Origin: Ruminococcus sp. UBA3767
Lineage (GTDB): Bacteria > Bacillota > Clostridia > Oscillospirales > Ruminococcaceae
Length of the DNA stretch: 6,135 bases
Direction of reading: 5' to 3'
Assembly: GCA_002371625.1 (NCBI GenBank)
Contig: DFFV01000018.1
Location: 1 to 6,135, forward strand
Shown: positions 5,770 to 6,135 of the stretch, piece by piece
Layout: every line of letters begins with the position of its first letter
Numbering within the stretch: position 1 is the stretch's first letter
Program-made: the position numbers and the translations under genes
Notes under the pieces: generated by a model
What the model saw: the letters and a program-made list of their open reading frames with translations, nothing else
Database searches by the model: none
What the model was told of the DNA's origin: nothing

Positions 5770-5790
5770 CGCTGACAGACGATGTCGGTG
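5770..5790 (+). other. Stem-loop in the leader of the J-like gene
   Basis: Positions 5770-5777 pair with 5783-5790 as an 8-bp stem that includes two G-T wobble pairs, with a 5-nt GACGA loop. It lies about 87 nt upstream of the TTG start. It is not followed by a T run, so it is not a terminator, and I recognise no known riboswitch or CIRCE-type heat-shock operator around it. Confidence 0.35.
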
Positions 5791-5862
5791 TAAAGATTGT
5801 GATGCTTGGAGTGGACAGCAGCTTAAACGAGTAAATCGTGTAGAAATTAAAATTATTAAAAA

Positions 5863-5870
5863 AAGGAGGG
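5863..5870 (+). promoter_or_regulatory. Strong ribosome binding site that fixes the TTG start
   Basis: AAGGAGGG is a near-perfect Shine-Dalgarno sequence placed 6 nt before the TTG at 5877-5879. An in-frame TAG at 5874-5876 directly precedes that TTG, so this codon is the start. Confidence 0.85.
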
Positions 5871-5876
5871 CTTTAG

Positions 5877-6135
5877 TTGCCGACTTTGAAACTTGGCGTT
5901 ACTGCCACGGAGCTATTCACTTACAACCCGTTCCGAGTTCTCGGCACTGCGGTGGATACACCTGCCGAAAAGATAACAGAGCTATATGAAAAGCTCATCT
6001 CCATGTCGGAAGGTGGCACCATAAGCCAGTACAAGACAGAGTATGATTTTGAGGGCTCGCTTCCTCCGTTTGAGAGAAAGGTAGGCGACCTGAAAACTGC
6101 TTACGCAAAGATCGCCAGCAACGGTTACAGATGCT
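5877..6135 (+). CDS. J-domain-like (DnaJ-like N terminus) protein, truncated at the window edge
   Basis: Only the first 86 residues are present; the frame stays open to the end. The motif YNPFRVLG (16-23), followed by a hydrophilic helix with Asp27, Ala30 and Ile33, resembles the start of J-domain-like proteins that read NPFRVLG followed by a residue run such as 'DTPAEKI'. The stretch YDFEGSLPPFERKVGDLKTAYAKI (56-79) matches the second part of the same pattern, in which aromatic and Leu/Pro residues precede a helix. The HPD tripeptide that stimulates Hsp70 ATPase in true DnaJ is not in the visible part, so a co-chaperone role is unproven. The TTG start is set by the strong ribosome binding site and the in-frame TAG in front of it. 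The gene is transcribed divergently from the minus-strand operon and is probably the first gene of its own unit. An hsp70-like gene downstream would fit but lies outside the window. Confidence 0.7.
   Translation, partial: MPTLKLGVTATELFTYNPFRVLGTAVDTPAEKITELYEKLISMSEGGTISQYKTEYDFEGSLPPFERKVGDLKTAYAKIASNGYRC

Larger units (their letters stand above)
5395..5876. other. Divergent intergenic region, 482 bases without a gene
   Basis: This AT-rich region separates the minus-strand operon from the plus-strand J-like gene. It holds the minus promoter (5503-5531), an imperfect direct repeat (5566-5608), one or two plus-strand promoter candidates (5586-5613 and 5649-5657), and a plus-strand leader of about 210 nt with a stem-loop (5770-5790). 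No tRNA, recognised riboswitch or convincing small gene is visible in it. Confidence 0.7.

Noticed and set aside
5395..5876. A CRISPR array, tRNA or known riboswitch in the intergenic region
   Set aside because: No regularly spaced repeats, cloverleaf or recognised riboswitch core could be found. The only repeat is two imperfect copies 28 bp apart.
5738..5989. A Cys-rich 83-residue plus-strand open frame in the leader of the J-like gene
   Set aside because: It overlaps the first 113 bases of the J-like gene in another frame, reads through that gene's strong ribosome binding site as codons, and has only a weak, too-close AGAAAG before its ATG.

Overview
The window looks like the chromosome of a low-to-moderate GC Gram-positive anaerobe, most likely a Ruminococcus-like member of the Clostridia. 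This is inferred from AGGAGG-type ribosome binding sites, AT-rich sigma-A promoters, TTG starts and the set of protein families. No rRNA, tRNA, CRISPR array, transposase or phage gene was seen, and nothing suggests recent transfer.

Seven genes lie on the minus strand and one truncated gene lies on the plus strand. Read in the direction of transcription, the first minus-strand unit starts from a promoter at 5503-5531. It holds an acidic hypothetical protein (4663-5394), a TTG-started hypothetical protein (4125-4634), a cyclophilin-type peptidyl-prolyl isomerase (3636-4106), a short hairpin, and a secreted or membrane-anchored protein with a cohesin-like domain (2345-3565). The unit ends at a strong intrinsic terminator (2311-2337). 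Next comes a TVP38/TMEM64 (VTT/DedA-like) membrane protein (1508-2191) with a probable extended -10 promoter of its own. A near-consensus sigma-A promoter (1461-1489) then drives prmA (443-1411) and a small PII-like protein (76-414), and this unit closes with a terminator at 33-58.

A 482-base divergent intergenic region (5395-5876) separates the minus-strand block from a plus-strand gene that begins at a TTG codon (5877) and runs off the right edge. The visible 86 residues carry an NPFRVLG motif typical of J-domain-like N termini, but no HPD motif is seen. The intergenic region holds a promoter in each direction, an imperfect direct repeat between them, and a leader of about 210 nt with a stem-loop in front of the plus-strand gene.

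Most of the genes are ordinary housekeeping types: translation-machinery methylation, protein folding, membrane homeostasis and a PII-fold sensor. The least explained is the cohesin-like membrane protein with its Arg/Pro/Tyr-rich C-terminal tail, together with the two unrecognised genes at the head of its operon. There is no clear evidence for a new defence or mobile system.
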